64,000 nucleotides of DNA from Cordia subcordata (GCA_028554755.1 JAPTOF010000001.1:31030501-31094500); one strand, 5' to 3'; positions 45,212 to 57,055 are shown, counted from the first letter of the stretch. Notes: a model not told the origin generated them from the sequence alone. Translations and numbers: made by a program.

Positions 45212-47665
45212 GGCAAGATAATTGACTATAGGAGCAAACCACAGTGAGTGATGTGAGATGGCAAATAATTGCTCGTCGAAAAAGGAATCATGAAAAGGGG
45301 AAGAATCACTAGAAGACTCACTAACAAGACGGGAAAAATGATCTACAACTAAGTTCTCACTACCCATCTTGTCCCTAATTTCAACATCAAACTCTTGAAG
45401 AAGGAGCATCCACCTAATCAAGCAGAGCTTAGACCCGTTGTTAGCTAACAAATACCCCAACGCCGCATGATCGAGTTAGACAATCACCTTGGACCCTAGG
45501 ATGTATGACCTAAACTTGTCAAGGTAGAAGACAACCGCTAAAAGCTCTTTTTCCATAGTGGTGTAATTCTTTTAAGCCTTATCAAGAGTCTTACTAGTAT
45601 AATACACTACATAGGGCAACTTATCTTTCCTTTGGGCTAAAATAGCTCTTATTGGAAAGTTGAATGCATCACGCCTAACCTCAAATAAGAGACTGTGGTC
45701 AGGCAGTTGGATGATCAAGAAGGAAGATGATAAGTATTTAAGCCTATTAAAAGCTCTAACACACTCATCATTGAACTCGAAAGGAACACTCTTTACTAAA
45801 AGCCTAGACAAGGGACATGCTATATGGCTAAAATCTTAATAAACCTACGGTAAAATCCTGCATGCCCTAGAAAAGATCTAACATCATTGACACACTTAGA
45901 GACAGGGAACTTCTCAATCAATTCTACTTTAGCACGGTCAACTTGGATTCCACTAGAGAAAACTACATAACCCAAGACTATCCTTCTTTGTACCATGAAC
46001 TGGGACTTCTCCTAACTCAACATTAGATTCTTCTCCACACAACGGTCTAAGACTAAAGAGAGGTGGCTGAGGCACTTATCAAAGCTATTGCCGAAGAATG
46101 AGAAATCATCCATGAATATCTTTATGTGTTTCTCAATCATATCGCTAAAAATGGCCATCATACACCTCTGAAACGTCGTTGGTGCATTACATAGACTGAA
46201 GGGTATCCTCCTATAGGCAAAAGTGCCATAAGGACAAGTAAAGGTGGTCTTCTCTTGGCCCTCAAGAAACATGGGGATATGATTGCATCTGAAATATCCA
46301 TCTAGAAAACACTAGTTGCTATGCCCAACTACTCTATCTAAGATTTGGTCTAGAAAAGGCAACGGGAAATGATTCTTCTTAGTTGTCAAGTTCAGTTTTT
46401 TACAGTCAATACAAACTCTCCATCCCGTGGGAGTACATGTAGGGATAAGCTCTACTCTCTCATTCTCTACAACCGTGATCCCGGACTACTTAGGGACAAC
46501 TTAAACCTAACTAACCCACTTACTAGTGGAAATTGGATAGGTAGTGCATGTATGTAAAAGCTTAATGATCTCCTTCATAACTACTTCGCTCGTGTGTGGG
46601 TTTAGCCTCCTTTGCATTTCCTTAGAAGAAACGGCTCCATCTTTAAGGTGAATATTCTATGCATGCATATAGAAGGGTCTATGCCTCTCAAATCATTTAT
46701 CTTCCACCCTAGAGCCTTCCTATGGTTCCTAAGAACTCCTAAGAGATGCTCTTCATGCTTATTAGAGAAGTCGAAAGCTACAACAATTGTAAGGGTCTCA
46801 TTTGGGCCTATGAAAGCATATTTCAAGTGCTCAGAAAGGGGTTTGAGGTTTAAGGACAAACTAGGCTTAACCAAGAGGGAATCTACATCAACATCATCAT
46901 CATGGACAACACTAGAATCAAGAATAGACGGAATAATTAACCTCAAGCAACTTCTTAATAAAAAAAAATCCTCAATTAAGGAGGTGAAAGCTACAAGTTT
47001 CTGTCTAAGGTCTCCAAATCAAAGCTAGATAACAAATCCGCAAACTTCCTCAAATCCTCACTGTCGATCATGGTCTTCTCTACAAAGTCCTTAACACATG
47101 AATCAATGACATCAATCCTAAAGCACTCTTCTTCATTCTTATCTCCTCCTACACTAGCTCTATTCACTACCTCTACAACCTTCATAGTGGACCTTAAATT
47201 CCCAAACTCTATCTCTAATAACCCCGGCCTACAATGAATGATGGCATTTGCAGTAGCAAGGAAGGGGCAACCTAAGAGGACAACTGTAAAATGCCTAGAA
47301 TCGTGACTTGAATCCATATCTATCACTATGAAGTCTACGTGATACACGAACTATCCTACCTGAACTAGCACATCTTTTACTACACCTTAGGTCTACGCTC
47401 GGATCTATTAGCCAGCTGAAGAGTAACGTGCGTGGATGACAAGTCTCTTAGACCTAGCTGTTGGTAGATTGAATAAGGAATGAGGTTCACCACTAGACCC
47501 AAAATCTAGCAAGGCATGATCTATTCGAGTCTCTCTAATCCTACAAGGAATGGTGAAGGCTTCAAGGTCACTCAACTTGGGTAGAAGGCCTGATGTACAA
47601 ATGATTCTCACTTTTTCCATAAGCTTCACTTTCTTAGGCATAGTCAAGGCTCTACATTTCCTCAT
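45188..47665 (-). pseudogene. Pol of G2 (protease, RT, RNase H)
   Basis: The protease region starts at 47665 and contains FTIPCRIRETRIDHALLDFG; a frameshift follows directly after. The following frame (47347-46991) has HFTVVLLGCPFLATANAIIHC, a stretch typical between protease and RT. The RT segment begins with LNLKPLSEHLKYAF and HRKALGWKINDLRGIDPSICMH (46946-46602), continues with GTFAYRRIPFSLCNAPTTFQRCM and has its catalytic FMDD at 46105-46116. RNase H is eroded (RRDAFNFPIRAILAQRKDKL near 45650). The sequence stops in the segment preceding integrase. Multiple stops. Confidence 0.8.
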
Positions 47666-48199
47666 GCAAAGATCCTGAAAGATTTAGAATTGAAGGGAAT
47701 AGAACAAACTGCATTTATCAAGGGAAGATTGACCTTAAGATCTTTAAGATGCTCTAGGACTTTGAGAAACCTAGTATACTTACTAGGTGATGGCCTCTCT
47801 ATGACGGATGGGTAGGGAACTTTAGGTGCAACATCTTTAGACTTGTGCGAATCTACAATGGGCTACTTTCCCTTCCTATGTGGGTAGGAAGTACTACACT
47901 CACAATGGTCTCTCACAAGCTCTATTCTCTTTGCAGGTCTATCTCTATGATCTTTTTCAACAGGGCTACTATTAAGAGTATCGGTGGAGGAATAGGACTA
48001 AACTTTAGGGTTCACCTTTGGTTGATAAGGCAACTTCCCGAGGTCTCTAATGCTCAATTGACTGGCTAACTGCCCTAACTGTGCCTCTATTCTAGCTTTG
48101 TGCTGCTTATAATTGCCTAGCTCTTATCAATTTTCTACTAACTCCTATTACTGACTAGCTAATGCCTACTGCTGATTCTGAGTGAACTGTATCATTTTC

Positions 48200-49637
48200 A
48201 TCATATCATTGTTAGGAGACTGGCTACTAGAAGGAGCAGGTAATGCCTGGGGCTGAAGAGTACTAGTAAGCCTAGGTTGATTGACATTATAGAACCCTGG
48301 GGGGTTTGCAAGATGGGGTTGCTACTGAAGTAGGGCTTGGGCCTGGGAATGGAAGAATTCACACTGACCCTGTATCTAAGAGAATTTAGGGTTATCCCTC
48401 TAACCTGGGTTGTAAGTATTTGAATATAGGTTATACTCGTAGGAATAGCCCTGGGTAGTACACAATTGCTCCTGTATAAAATTGTGAAACTAGATGCTAG
48501 GGAACAAGCTACAGTCTCGTGAGATGACTTGGAACATAAGGCATACATTTCAACTACCGATAGGGTGGAAGACAAACCCATGGAACTAGCTTTACGTCTT
48601 TGGGAGGAAAGAGTCAATGCGATGAATTGATTTAGCTTGTTCATAAGGGCTTCTACATTAGCGGGTAAATCTAAAGAAACTCCAACCTCATGGACACGCT
48701 TCTATTCACTTATCAACTGGACCTATTCATAGAGGAGTTTTAGAAAGAGTTCTCGGCCGACAAATTCATTTTCTCGCATGCCTCACTCGATCTCAAATTG
48801 TAAAATCTATCATCAGAGACAACATTGACTCGGTCTCAAATTGTAAAATCCATCATTAGAGGCAGCATTGACCATCATCTTATTTTATTGATTCAAACCT
48901 CAAAAAATACTGGAAAAGGTCATGAACACCATATGGTGTGGACACTGCCTAAGAAGTTTGTTGAACCTCTTCGAAGCATCATGAAAGGACTCTAGATCGT
49001 AATGGGAAAAAGTCATAATGGATGCTCTAAAGTTGGTTGTCTTGGCCATGGGCAAGAATTTTTGGTAGAATCTAGATTGAAACTCATCCCATGATATGAT
49101 GCAACCACTAGGTAAAAAGTGATACCAAGACTTAGCCTTATCCTTAAGGGAAAATAGGAATAACTTAAGGCGAATGACCTCTTGAGACACATTAGAGAAG
49201 TGAAGGGTAGAACTCACCTCTACAAAATTGGTGATGTGGTCTAAGGGACTCTTATTGCTCCTCCCATAGAAAGAAGAGAACATACCCAACATGCTAGGCT
49301 TAATCTCAAAATTCACTTCCCCCAACCTCGAAACATTTATAGCCAAATTAGGCTCGAAGATATTGGGGAAGAAGAATTGCCTAAGCATGGGCTCATCATC
49401 TACGGATGGGTCCAGCCTAAGAGACTCTTATCCAAAATGATCTTAGACTTGTAGAATCCCATGGTAATTATGTGGTGAAATGGGATTCACAGGGGGAAAG
49501 GGAGGAGAAATAGAAAGATTATTGGGATTGGCCATCCCCTTAAGAAAATCTCCTAAATTCCTAAAGTGTCGTACAATCTTCTTGGGTTCGAGATTAAATG
49601 GAATTAGAGGATTCCTAGGTGATCGCCTACCAAACAT
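48200..49637 (-). pseudogene. Gag of G2
   Basis: ATG at 49637, a stop after 64 codons, then a capsid-type retrotransposon gag domain (SPLDHITNFVEV ... WDEFQSRFYQKFLP ... MTFSHYDLESFHDASKRF). A zinc knuckle near 48540 has Tyr for its first Cys (YALCSKSSHETVAC). The C-terminal part shows YSNTYNPG and DNPKFS, each followed by TAG where the family usually has Trp (48400-48402, 48376-48378), both G-to-A changes. Several frameshifts. Confidence 0.75.
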
Positions 49638-49944
49638 GCAACACTATCCTAACTCCAACCACTTCAACCCCTAAAACTTCCACAATTTTCCTAAATCTAC
49701 AGCAATAAAGCCACAAACCTATAGAGTCTACTAAAAACAAAAAGCAAAAGCAAACTAAAAATAAGTAAATGAAATAAACATGCTATACTAAGAAAGAAAA
49801 GTAAATACAAGATAACAAACTAGCAGAACAAGAAACTATGGAGTCAAACTAATACAATAAAGCAAGAAAGATAAATAAAGCAAAAAGAATGAATAAAGCA
49901 AGAAATTATCTAATGCAGACAAGCAAAAGAATCAAATCACCGTG

Positions 49945-49964
49945 CCTCCTCGGCAACGGCTCCA
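49945..49964 (-). promoter_or_regulatory. Primer binding site of G2
   Basis: Minus strand TGGAGCCGTTGCCGAGGAGG, nearly the complement of the 3' end of plant tRNA-Asp (usual form TGGCGCCGTTGCCGGGGA). It follows the LTR by six bases. Confidence 0.75.
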
Positions 49965-49970
49965 AGAACT

Positions 49971-51848
49971 TGATGTCTCTCTAGAGATGCAAGCCCTAAA
50001 GACTTGCAAGCCCACAAATTGATGCAGTGTAATGTGTGCGAGAACGGGTGTCGAACCACAAGGAGGCTATATTGTGGGAAGGATCATATGTGTGTGTCCT
50101 AGAAAGTGCCTAAAAAGAAAGCATAAACTAACCATATTTTTTTGTGCTTTTTGGATATATGGCAGCTCAAGAGAAGGAAACTAGAACTACTCTGCAAGAA
50201 ATGGGAATGGAAGACGAGAAAACAAACTAAGATAGAGGGAAATTGACAATTAGAATGGGTTAAAATGACTTTTGCTCACTAATGGGTGATTCTAGACTCT
50301 TATGCCATGGGATTATGGAAAATGGCTTAGCTATGGAAACTCTTTAACTAATTTGCTAACTAGTGTCATAATTTATCCCTAGGACTTGGTGCAAGTCCAT
50401 CTCTATGCATATACTTCTAGAGCTACGGCATGGTCCTTATGACTTAGGGCCATAAGAGAGACTAAATAGCTTTCTAGGTGACCTAGAACAAACCTATCTT
50501 AGTTCCTAAACCATTGGTTGGATTTAAAGCCAAGACTTAGGGTTCCTAAGGTTGACGAAACCAACCTAAACTCTTATTAGCTGGATTTAAAGCTAAAGGA
50601 GACTCAAGCTAGGCTAGTTCTAAATTGTGCCCTGTCATTCTGGGGTCATTAAAGAGGGATTTGGCCTATGTGCGCAATCCTACAAGTTCTAGCCTATGGT
50701 GTTTGTAAATATGTAGACTTAGTCGACTACCAAATATCGTCATGCTTGGATTACATCATCAATAGCAATTGGGCACCGACATGTAGGCATTATTGAAGTT
50801 ATATTCACTACTAGGCATGCTATCATGCAAATAGACATGAATAAAAGCAACACCCACTTCATTAAATCCACACATAGACACATAGACATGATTATAGAAT
50901 AGATTAGACATGTTTAGTGAAAAATAAACTCCAATTTATACATACTACTCATATAGGCATTTTATCAAACATCTAAACATGAGTTGAATAAAAGCCATTG
51001 GACAAGAAAAACAAAGTATGTATATGTATACTAAACAGCCAAATCCCATAACATAAGAGTGTTAAATCAACCTATTACACAAGCTAAATCACCCTAATCA
51101 GGTCTACTCGAGCATAATATAAAATAGGATGAAAGAGAGAATATGGAACTTTCCTTCCATCCTAGCTATCCTTGTACAAAATTTGAACAAATCCTCACTC
51201 CAAAGTTGTTAAATCTCTGTAAACAAGCTTGAATCCAAGTAGGAAGTATGTGTGAAAAGATGTGTGTGAGATGGGTGACTTAGGGTTTGGTGTGTGTGAA
51301 AAGTAGGAGTGAAGTGTATGTGAATTGATGGTAGTAAATACTGAAAATTAGGTTCTATTTATAATCAATGGCGCTACTAGTCGACCCTATCTACTGGCCT
51401 ATAGATGGGAGGGTCGACCTATTCTCCAAGTGGCTCACTAGAATTACTGGCTGTTTTGTTTTATAGATTTGCCAGCTGACCCTACCGGTCAGCGGTAGCC
51501 TTTGAGGGTCGGCCAGTTCCTTCTTTTTGTTTCAATCTTCATCTTCTTTGCCTCCGGCCTCTTTCCCACGACCCATACACCTTTTATCTTCATCACCCAT
51601 CATTTTGAAAGCTTCGGCATTGACCCAAAACTCCCCTAATTCATCAAAAAGGGGCCATTAATGTAGTGTATATCTTTAAAACTCAACTATAGTGTAGCAT
51701 TTATCTTTAAAACTCAACTATGTACAATTATCTTTGCTTAAGCCTATCTGTAACAAATGTACTACACTAATGCCACTATATATGCACATAACATCTCTAA
51801 AATATAGGGAAAATACAATACAAACACATACCAAATCAAAGTACATCA
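49971..51848 (-). repeat. LTR of G2
   Basis: 1878 bp, TGATGTCTC...TACATCA. It has the stem-loop block (50514-50596), CATAGACATG words (50870-50895), a TATA box TATAAATAG on the minus strand (51355-51363) and a palindrome cluster just upstream of it (51375-51512, with GGTCGACC at 51412). A 32-bp tandem duplication (TATCTTTAAAACTCAACTAT) lies at 51665-51720. Confidence 0.85.
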
Positions 51849-52660
51849 ACACCCTCAAACCTTCTCCTTGCTTGTCCCTAAACAAGTCGAAACCTAAGTC
51901 TATCTCAAGGGTGATAAAAAAAAGGTTGTCTAAGGGATTGACTCTCTATCTTGGTGAAATCCAAGGAGCATGAAGGGAGTCATTCTTATTGTAGAGAGGT
52001 TCCCCAGCCTTTTTAGATTCTTCCCTTATTCATAAAGGGTCTCATACCTCGTGAGAAATTCTCAAGTAGCTAAACCACCACAAGCTCATGAATCTTACGC
52101 ACACGCAAGATGTTGATATTTCATGCCCCTTCAACTAACATGGCCTCCCTAATATACACATAGCCTTAAGAGAAGGAGAGAAAGAATATACAAACATAAT
52201 GGCTCACAAAATGACATAAGAGCCTTATTCATATTACAATGAAAGAATGAAGGAAATAACTTGAGCTAAAATGATATTGCATTACTTAAACTCTTATTCA
52301 TTGAACTTTTTGGTGCTTTTTGGTGCTTTTGGCTTTTTCTTCTTGTTACTTTTTTTTAATTATTTTTCAATCTTTTTTATCTTTTTGTAGCTTTTGCCTT
52401 TTTCATTTTTTTTGAATTTTTTTGCATTTTTGTATTGCATTACACAACAAAAAGAAAAGAAAAAGAAAGACTAAGACATATCAAAAAGAACCAATCAAGT
52501 AAGGGGCACTCATATCAACATCCCTTTTCAATCACTCTTTCCAACCAAGCCATAGGATAGCTATTAGGTGCACTCTTAAAGGTACTCACTCTGTACAACT
52601 TTCAATGGCATCCCCTTCAAGTTTTGAATCTCCCTCCACTTCATTCACTCCCCACAATGC
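51849..52660 (-). other. 3' internal piece of the G2 family
   Basis: Polypurine tract GGAGAAGGTTTGAGGGTGT next to the LTR on the minus strand, then sequence parallel to 13313-14110 of G1, including a T-rich tract at 52320-52440. Similarity ends at about 52660. Confidence 0.7.
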
Positions 52661-53228
52661 AAGCTTATTTTCACCATCTTCGGCCCCTTCTCCCTCCACT
52701 GCTAACTACTGCCGCCAACATTCCTCGATCAGGATCGTAGGAGATCCTAATAATCAACGTAAAGATACCGGGTCAGAACATCTCCATCGTGGTTACCTCT
52801 ACTTCAATCTCTTCTGTTCACTAGGCACCGCAAATAATAAGGTAAGTCCCTTTATCTGTTTTCTGTCTTTGCTTACTTAACTTTTACCTTGTTCTTTTTT
52901 TTTATTATTATTTACTTGTCTCCTTTCTTGTTTTACTTGGGAGATCTTTTATCGAAGGCCCTGAAGCTGATCAACTCTTCAACCTATATGGTAAATAAGC
53001 TAGCTAACCGCTCTCTGGATGCTGCTGATGTAGCCGAAATAGAAAGGCTCCTAAAAGAGATTGAAAAATTAAAGACGTCTAGAGAGAATGCTTGAACGCA
53101 GCACCTCTTTGAGTTGTAGCACCTAAGGACTCAGCATGTCGAGGAGTCGAGGAGAAGGAGGAAGAGTTAAGAGGAAAAGATGGCTGGATCGGTTCACTAT
53201 CAAACTCCATCAATAGCCAGCGGTCGAC
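52661..53228 (+). other. Possible continuation of repeat W with splice-like sites
   Basis: A plus-strand open stretch is followed by ATAAGGTAAGTCCC (a strong donor, near 52841) and later an exon-like segment ending DVAEIERLLKEIEKLKTS (52900-53095), which looks like a coiled coil. No family recognised. It ends where the right copy of repeat W begins. Confidence 0.35.
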
Positions 53229-53402
53229 TATTTGTAGTTTGGGGGAAGGGACATGTGTCACCTTATCTTGTTCTTACAATTGGTCATAGGACCCCATGGG
53301 CCTGATCGGGAACTATTCTTGGATGATCGGTTGAGCTTGCCTCAGGGAGACCTTATTAGGGGAATCCAAATAAGGTCGGGGGCTCCGCTCGATCCTGTAT
53401 CA
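53229..53402. repeat. LTR-like repeat W, right copy
   Basis: Direct repeat of 44034-44203. It ends TGTATCA and is followed by an unrelated TA-rich microsatellite. Confidence 0.6.
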
Positions 53403-53475
53403 TATGTATCTGTACATACATACATATATATACATATATCTGTACATACATACATATATATACATATATATATAG
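53403..53475. repeat. Minisatellite, two 37-bp units plus TA repeats
   Basis: ATCTGTACATACATACATAT is repeated at 53408 and 53438 within TATATACA-rich sequence. Confidence 0.8.
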
Positions 53476-54365
53476 CATATATACAAAAATAAGCCTAATT
53501 TTATATCTAGAATACATCTCAAGTAATAAGCCACATTTGATTGCCTCAATTCTAAAGTGATAAGGACAACATCCAAGGGATTATGGCTTGATAGATGTTT
53601 TTTTTAGGGGTTTTCTTGAGGAAAATGGTCACCTTATCTACTTTTTTTTTTAAAATTAATTTTTAATTTTTAAAAATTTTTAGCATCTTTATGTAAGTCA
53701 CTTTTAAGGTGAGAATATTTAATATTTTAAGTTGTTGGTGGGGAAAAGAGGTCATTTCACTAGTTCCATTAGTGACTTAAGGGAAAAAGGGTACTGGGGT
53801 GCGTTCGCAATTTTTCTAAAAACACAAGGGTGTTTTAAGCCTATTCCAATAATATAAGTGTTACTAGTGACATTAGGCCTAAACACATGAGGTGTTTGAG
53901 CAGAAAACTTGCTATGTTACATGGAAAAGGTCTAAATATGCAAAGTAAAAACTCAACCTAGAGGGTGTTTTGTCTGGCTTTAAAAAAAAGCTACTTAAAA
54001 CAATTTTGGCTTTAAGTAACTTTTTTCTTTTATTAATTTTAGGTATAAGTAGTTAACTTTTTGGAGGGAAGTTTTAGTTGTCAAAATAATCATTTACTTG
54101 CTTGGTTAACTAATGCTAATATCTAACTTTATATCTCAAAATGACCATTAAGGATATAAACAAAAGATTAGATAATAAACAATACAAACATTATTTAATT
54201 TTGTAAAAGTACGCTACTAAAATCTTGTAACTTAATTTGTGACATTTATAATAAAGTATATAAATTTTTAAATACACCATAAACAAGTTTCATAAAAGTT
54301 TATATGAAAATATTAATTGCAAACTAAAAACTTATATCTCATCCCCATTTTTATATCAGTTTATG
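53476..54365. other. Gene-free stretch, possible transposon terminus
   Basis: Nothing coding. GAGGGTGTTTTGTCTGGCTT followed by AAGCTACTTAAAACAA near 53953-53997 could be the terminus of the Harbinger element whose genes follow; a similar inverted text (GTTTTAAGTAGTTTTGAAGC) lies at 62770-62790. Confidence 0.35.
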
Positions 54366-55480
54366 AAACAAAACATCCCATATTATTACTCGACATTGAC
54401 AAGAAAGTCCATCTTACATATAATATTAGTAAATTCATACATTCATAGTAATTAAGTGACCAATTTGTTTTGCATAACCTTCATTATCATGATTAGTGGA
54501 AGAAGAACCAAATTTATCCAAGGTGTGGATTTTATTTCATTCTCAGCCACTTGAAATGCATTACCCAAAAAAAAATTTTACCTAATGTAGTTGTGAATTG
54601 CCATTGTATCAAGCACAATATCCCTTTGTACATTAAGATCATAAGTGAGATGATCATAAGCGGGATGTCCCTTAAAATAGCCCATTGTGCCTTCCAAACA
54701 CCAAATGATCTTTCTACAACATTTCTACATGAAAAATGTAATAAATTGAATTTTACTTTCGCTCAATTAGGTTCACATAATTGTCTTCTCCTAGTCGATG
54801 AAAATCTTGGAAGTGATATCTAATTTTTTCACCTTTATAAGGAGTCATGTATCATTTTATATGTGGATACCCTACATTCACTAGATAATACGTTTGACCC
54901 GTCGGATGTGAAAACAAAACATCCCACATTATTACTCGAAATTGACAAGAAAGTCCATCTTACATATAATATTAGTAAATTCATACATTCATAGTAATTA
55001 AGTGACCAATTTCATCACATATAGCCATCCAATAAATGTCTATGCGGCTTTCGTTTTGTCATAACCTTCATCATCATGATTAGTGGAAGAAGAACCAAAT
55101 TCATCCAAGGTGTGGATTTAACCTTCATTCTTAGCTACTTGAAATGCATTATCTGGAAAAAAAAATTACCTAATGTAGTTGTGAGTTGTCATTGTATCAA
55201 GCATAATATCCCTTTGTACATTAAGATCATAAGCAGGGATGTCTCTTAAAATAGCCCATTGTGCCTTTCGAACACCAAATGATCTTTCTACAACATTTCT
55301 ACATGAAAAATGTAATAAATTGAATTTTACCTTTGTTCAATTAGGTTCATGTAATTGTCTTCTCCTAGCCAATGAAAATCTTGAAAGTGATATCTAATAT
55401 TTTCACTTTTATAAGGAGCCATGTATCTTTTTGTATATGGACACCCTGCATTTACTAAATAAACATTTGACCTGTTGGAA
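54366..55480. repeat. Tandem duplication of about 550 bp within the transposase
   Basis: AAACAAAACATCCCA starts at 54366 and again at 54912, an offset of 546. The copies run in parallel to TTTGACCCGTCGGA and TTTGACCTGTTGGA. The left copy lacks about 40 bp present in the right one (AGCCATCCAATAAATG...). Each unit holds the 3' coding end of the transposase. Confidence 0.85.
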
Positions 55481-55870
55481 AATTCTATTATCAGGACCAA
55501 CTCCTTCCCATCCAGCCCATGCAAAAGTGAAACACATATTAAAATCCACAAGGACGTTTTGATCAGGATAACTTTTATGCCAATATATCTCTTGTCCATG
55601 CAAAGGCCAATCCCTTACATGAATACCATCAAGTGCACCAATACATCCTATTTAGGGTGAAAAGGTTGTCAAAAAATTATTACTTCCACACATATATAAT
55701 AATATAAGTTATACATGTATGATCATAAAAAAACAAACTTGCATTGAAATAAGGTCTATATCGGTCATTTTGTGGTTTGTGAAATCCTGCTCCATCTTGA
55801 AATTGAAATGTAGTTTTATTATATCTCTTGTCAATAATGTATTGCTTGTAAAAACATTATGGAAATGTCA
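54366..55870 (-). pseudogene. PIF/Harbinger transposase (DDE_Tnp_4)
   Basis: Reading leftward: GFHKPQNDRYRPYFN (about 55790-55745), an intron-like gap, then GCIGALDGIHVRDWPLHGQE with the first catalytic Asp (55628-55630), FAWAGWEGVGPDNRIF with the second (55490-55492), the YLVNAGCP...YMAPYK region, and NVVERSFGVRKAQWAILRD with the catalytic Glu (55286-55288), ending THNYIR. The enzyme family cuts and pastes at TWA targets. The C-terminal part occurs a second time through the tandem duplication. Frameshifts between domains make it non-functional, although all three acidic residues are still visible. Confidence 0.88.
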
Positions 55871-55909
55871 AGAAGTTGTTTCCCCTTAGTAGTCAAACAT
55901 CTCTTGTAT

Positions 55910-57010
55910 TGCCTAGAGAATGAATCCAAGAGAGGGGGTGAATTGGATTATTGGGACAAATTAGCACTTAAAACTTTTAACAAGTATTTCAAGCAAAAGC
56001 ACAAATACAATTCAAAATAAGTAATTAAAATATAAAGAGTATAGTGTCAAGAAGATCAAACGTAGCAATTTAGAGTGGTTCGAACTCCTGAGGGCCTAGT
56101 CCACTACCTAAGGTCTTCCCTTAGGGTTTTGGAAACTTCATTAGTGAATCGGCTTCTTTCTTAGTACGTTGTAGAAGCATAGAACAATGGTCACAACCTT
56201 GCTTCACCATAAGGACCATAAGTATTAATTCAATACTTGAGGATTTCAACCTTTCGCTCTTGAGAGAAGTTCCTCACAACTATGGTACTCAAGAGTAAAA
56301 AACTCACACCCAATGTAATAGTGGAAAGTTTGGAGTACAAGAACTTCTTGTGAGTAAGTGTACAAAGGTATTTAAACCTTCCCATGTTGCTATAAGTAGA
56401 TAAGAAATTTATGAGCTCGAGAACTTGATCAATGAATGTCAATAATATGCAATCAACGAAGATAGTAATAAATGAAGCAAGATTACAGAAAGGAGAGTGT
56501 ATTGAATGCTAGAGAGCTTGTGAATATGTTTTGATAAAGTTAAATCTAAGTTGGGAGGAGAAGGCTATATTTATAAGCCCAAAAAGTAAGTCTCCCAATG
56601 GTTAAATTTTAAAAACAACTCAGAGAACTACCGGAATACTCTACCGATCGACCCCCTAGGTGTGCCGATAGTTCTAGTAGGAAAAAGAGCCATACAGGAA
56701 CATTCTATCGGTCGACCAGTAGGCTCTTTCAGTAGAGCAATAATGCTCACTATTTTTATCAGAGCACAGAGCCGGTCAACTACCCGTGTAGGCCGGTAGT
56801 TGCAAAAAAAAGCTGAAAAAATTATTTTCCTTTTACCAAAAAGCTACTACACATCAAATCAACAGTAGAAGCATTTTTCTGCAGAATTTTGGAAGCTCAA
56901 GACACCTACTAATATAACTTATATCTAATCTCATTAATGCAACATCAACCAACTTGCAAAAATATTAAATGCAAAGCTAAAACTTGCACTCAATCAAGAT
57001 TTTTTATAGA
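55910..57010 (-). repeat. Dispersed repeat X, LTR-like, with its own TATA box
   Basis: Begins around CCTAGAGAATGAATCCAAGA and includes GTGGTTCGAACTCC and GGGCCTAGTCCACTACC, wording common in plant dispersed repeats. On the minus strand CTTATAAATATAG (56563-56575) is a strong TATA box, with a GGTCGACC cluster (56640-56790) directly upstream. The ends were not fixed; it sits between the two genes of the Harbinger element. Confidence 0.5.
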
Positions 57011-57055
57011 TTTTACATGGGGAAAAGGTATGTGCTAGTTGTTTACCTATAAATA

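Larger units (their letters stand above)
45188..52660 (-). mobile_element. Gypsy element G2, single LTR between two internal pieces
   Basis: Along the minus strand: a 3' internal piece (52660-51849), one LTR (51848-49971), primer site (49964-49945), gag and pol (49637-45188). The LTR therefore serves as the 3' LTR of one internal piece and the 5' LTR of the other. Integrase and both outer ends are missing. The breakpoints are near 45190-45210 and 52660. FMDD in the RT, a tRNA-Asp-type primer site and the gag end point to the Athila/Tat branch. Confidence 0.75.

Noticed and set aside
55740..55760. GC-AG intron in the Harbinger transposase (GCAAGT donor)
   Set aside because: Splicing there does not restore the reading frame across the junction, so the donor cannot be claimed.
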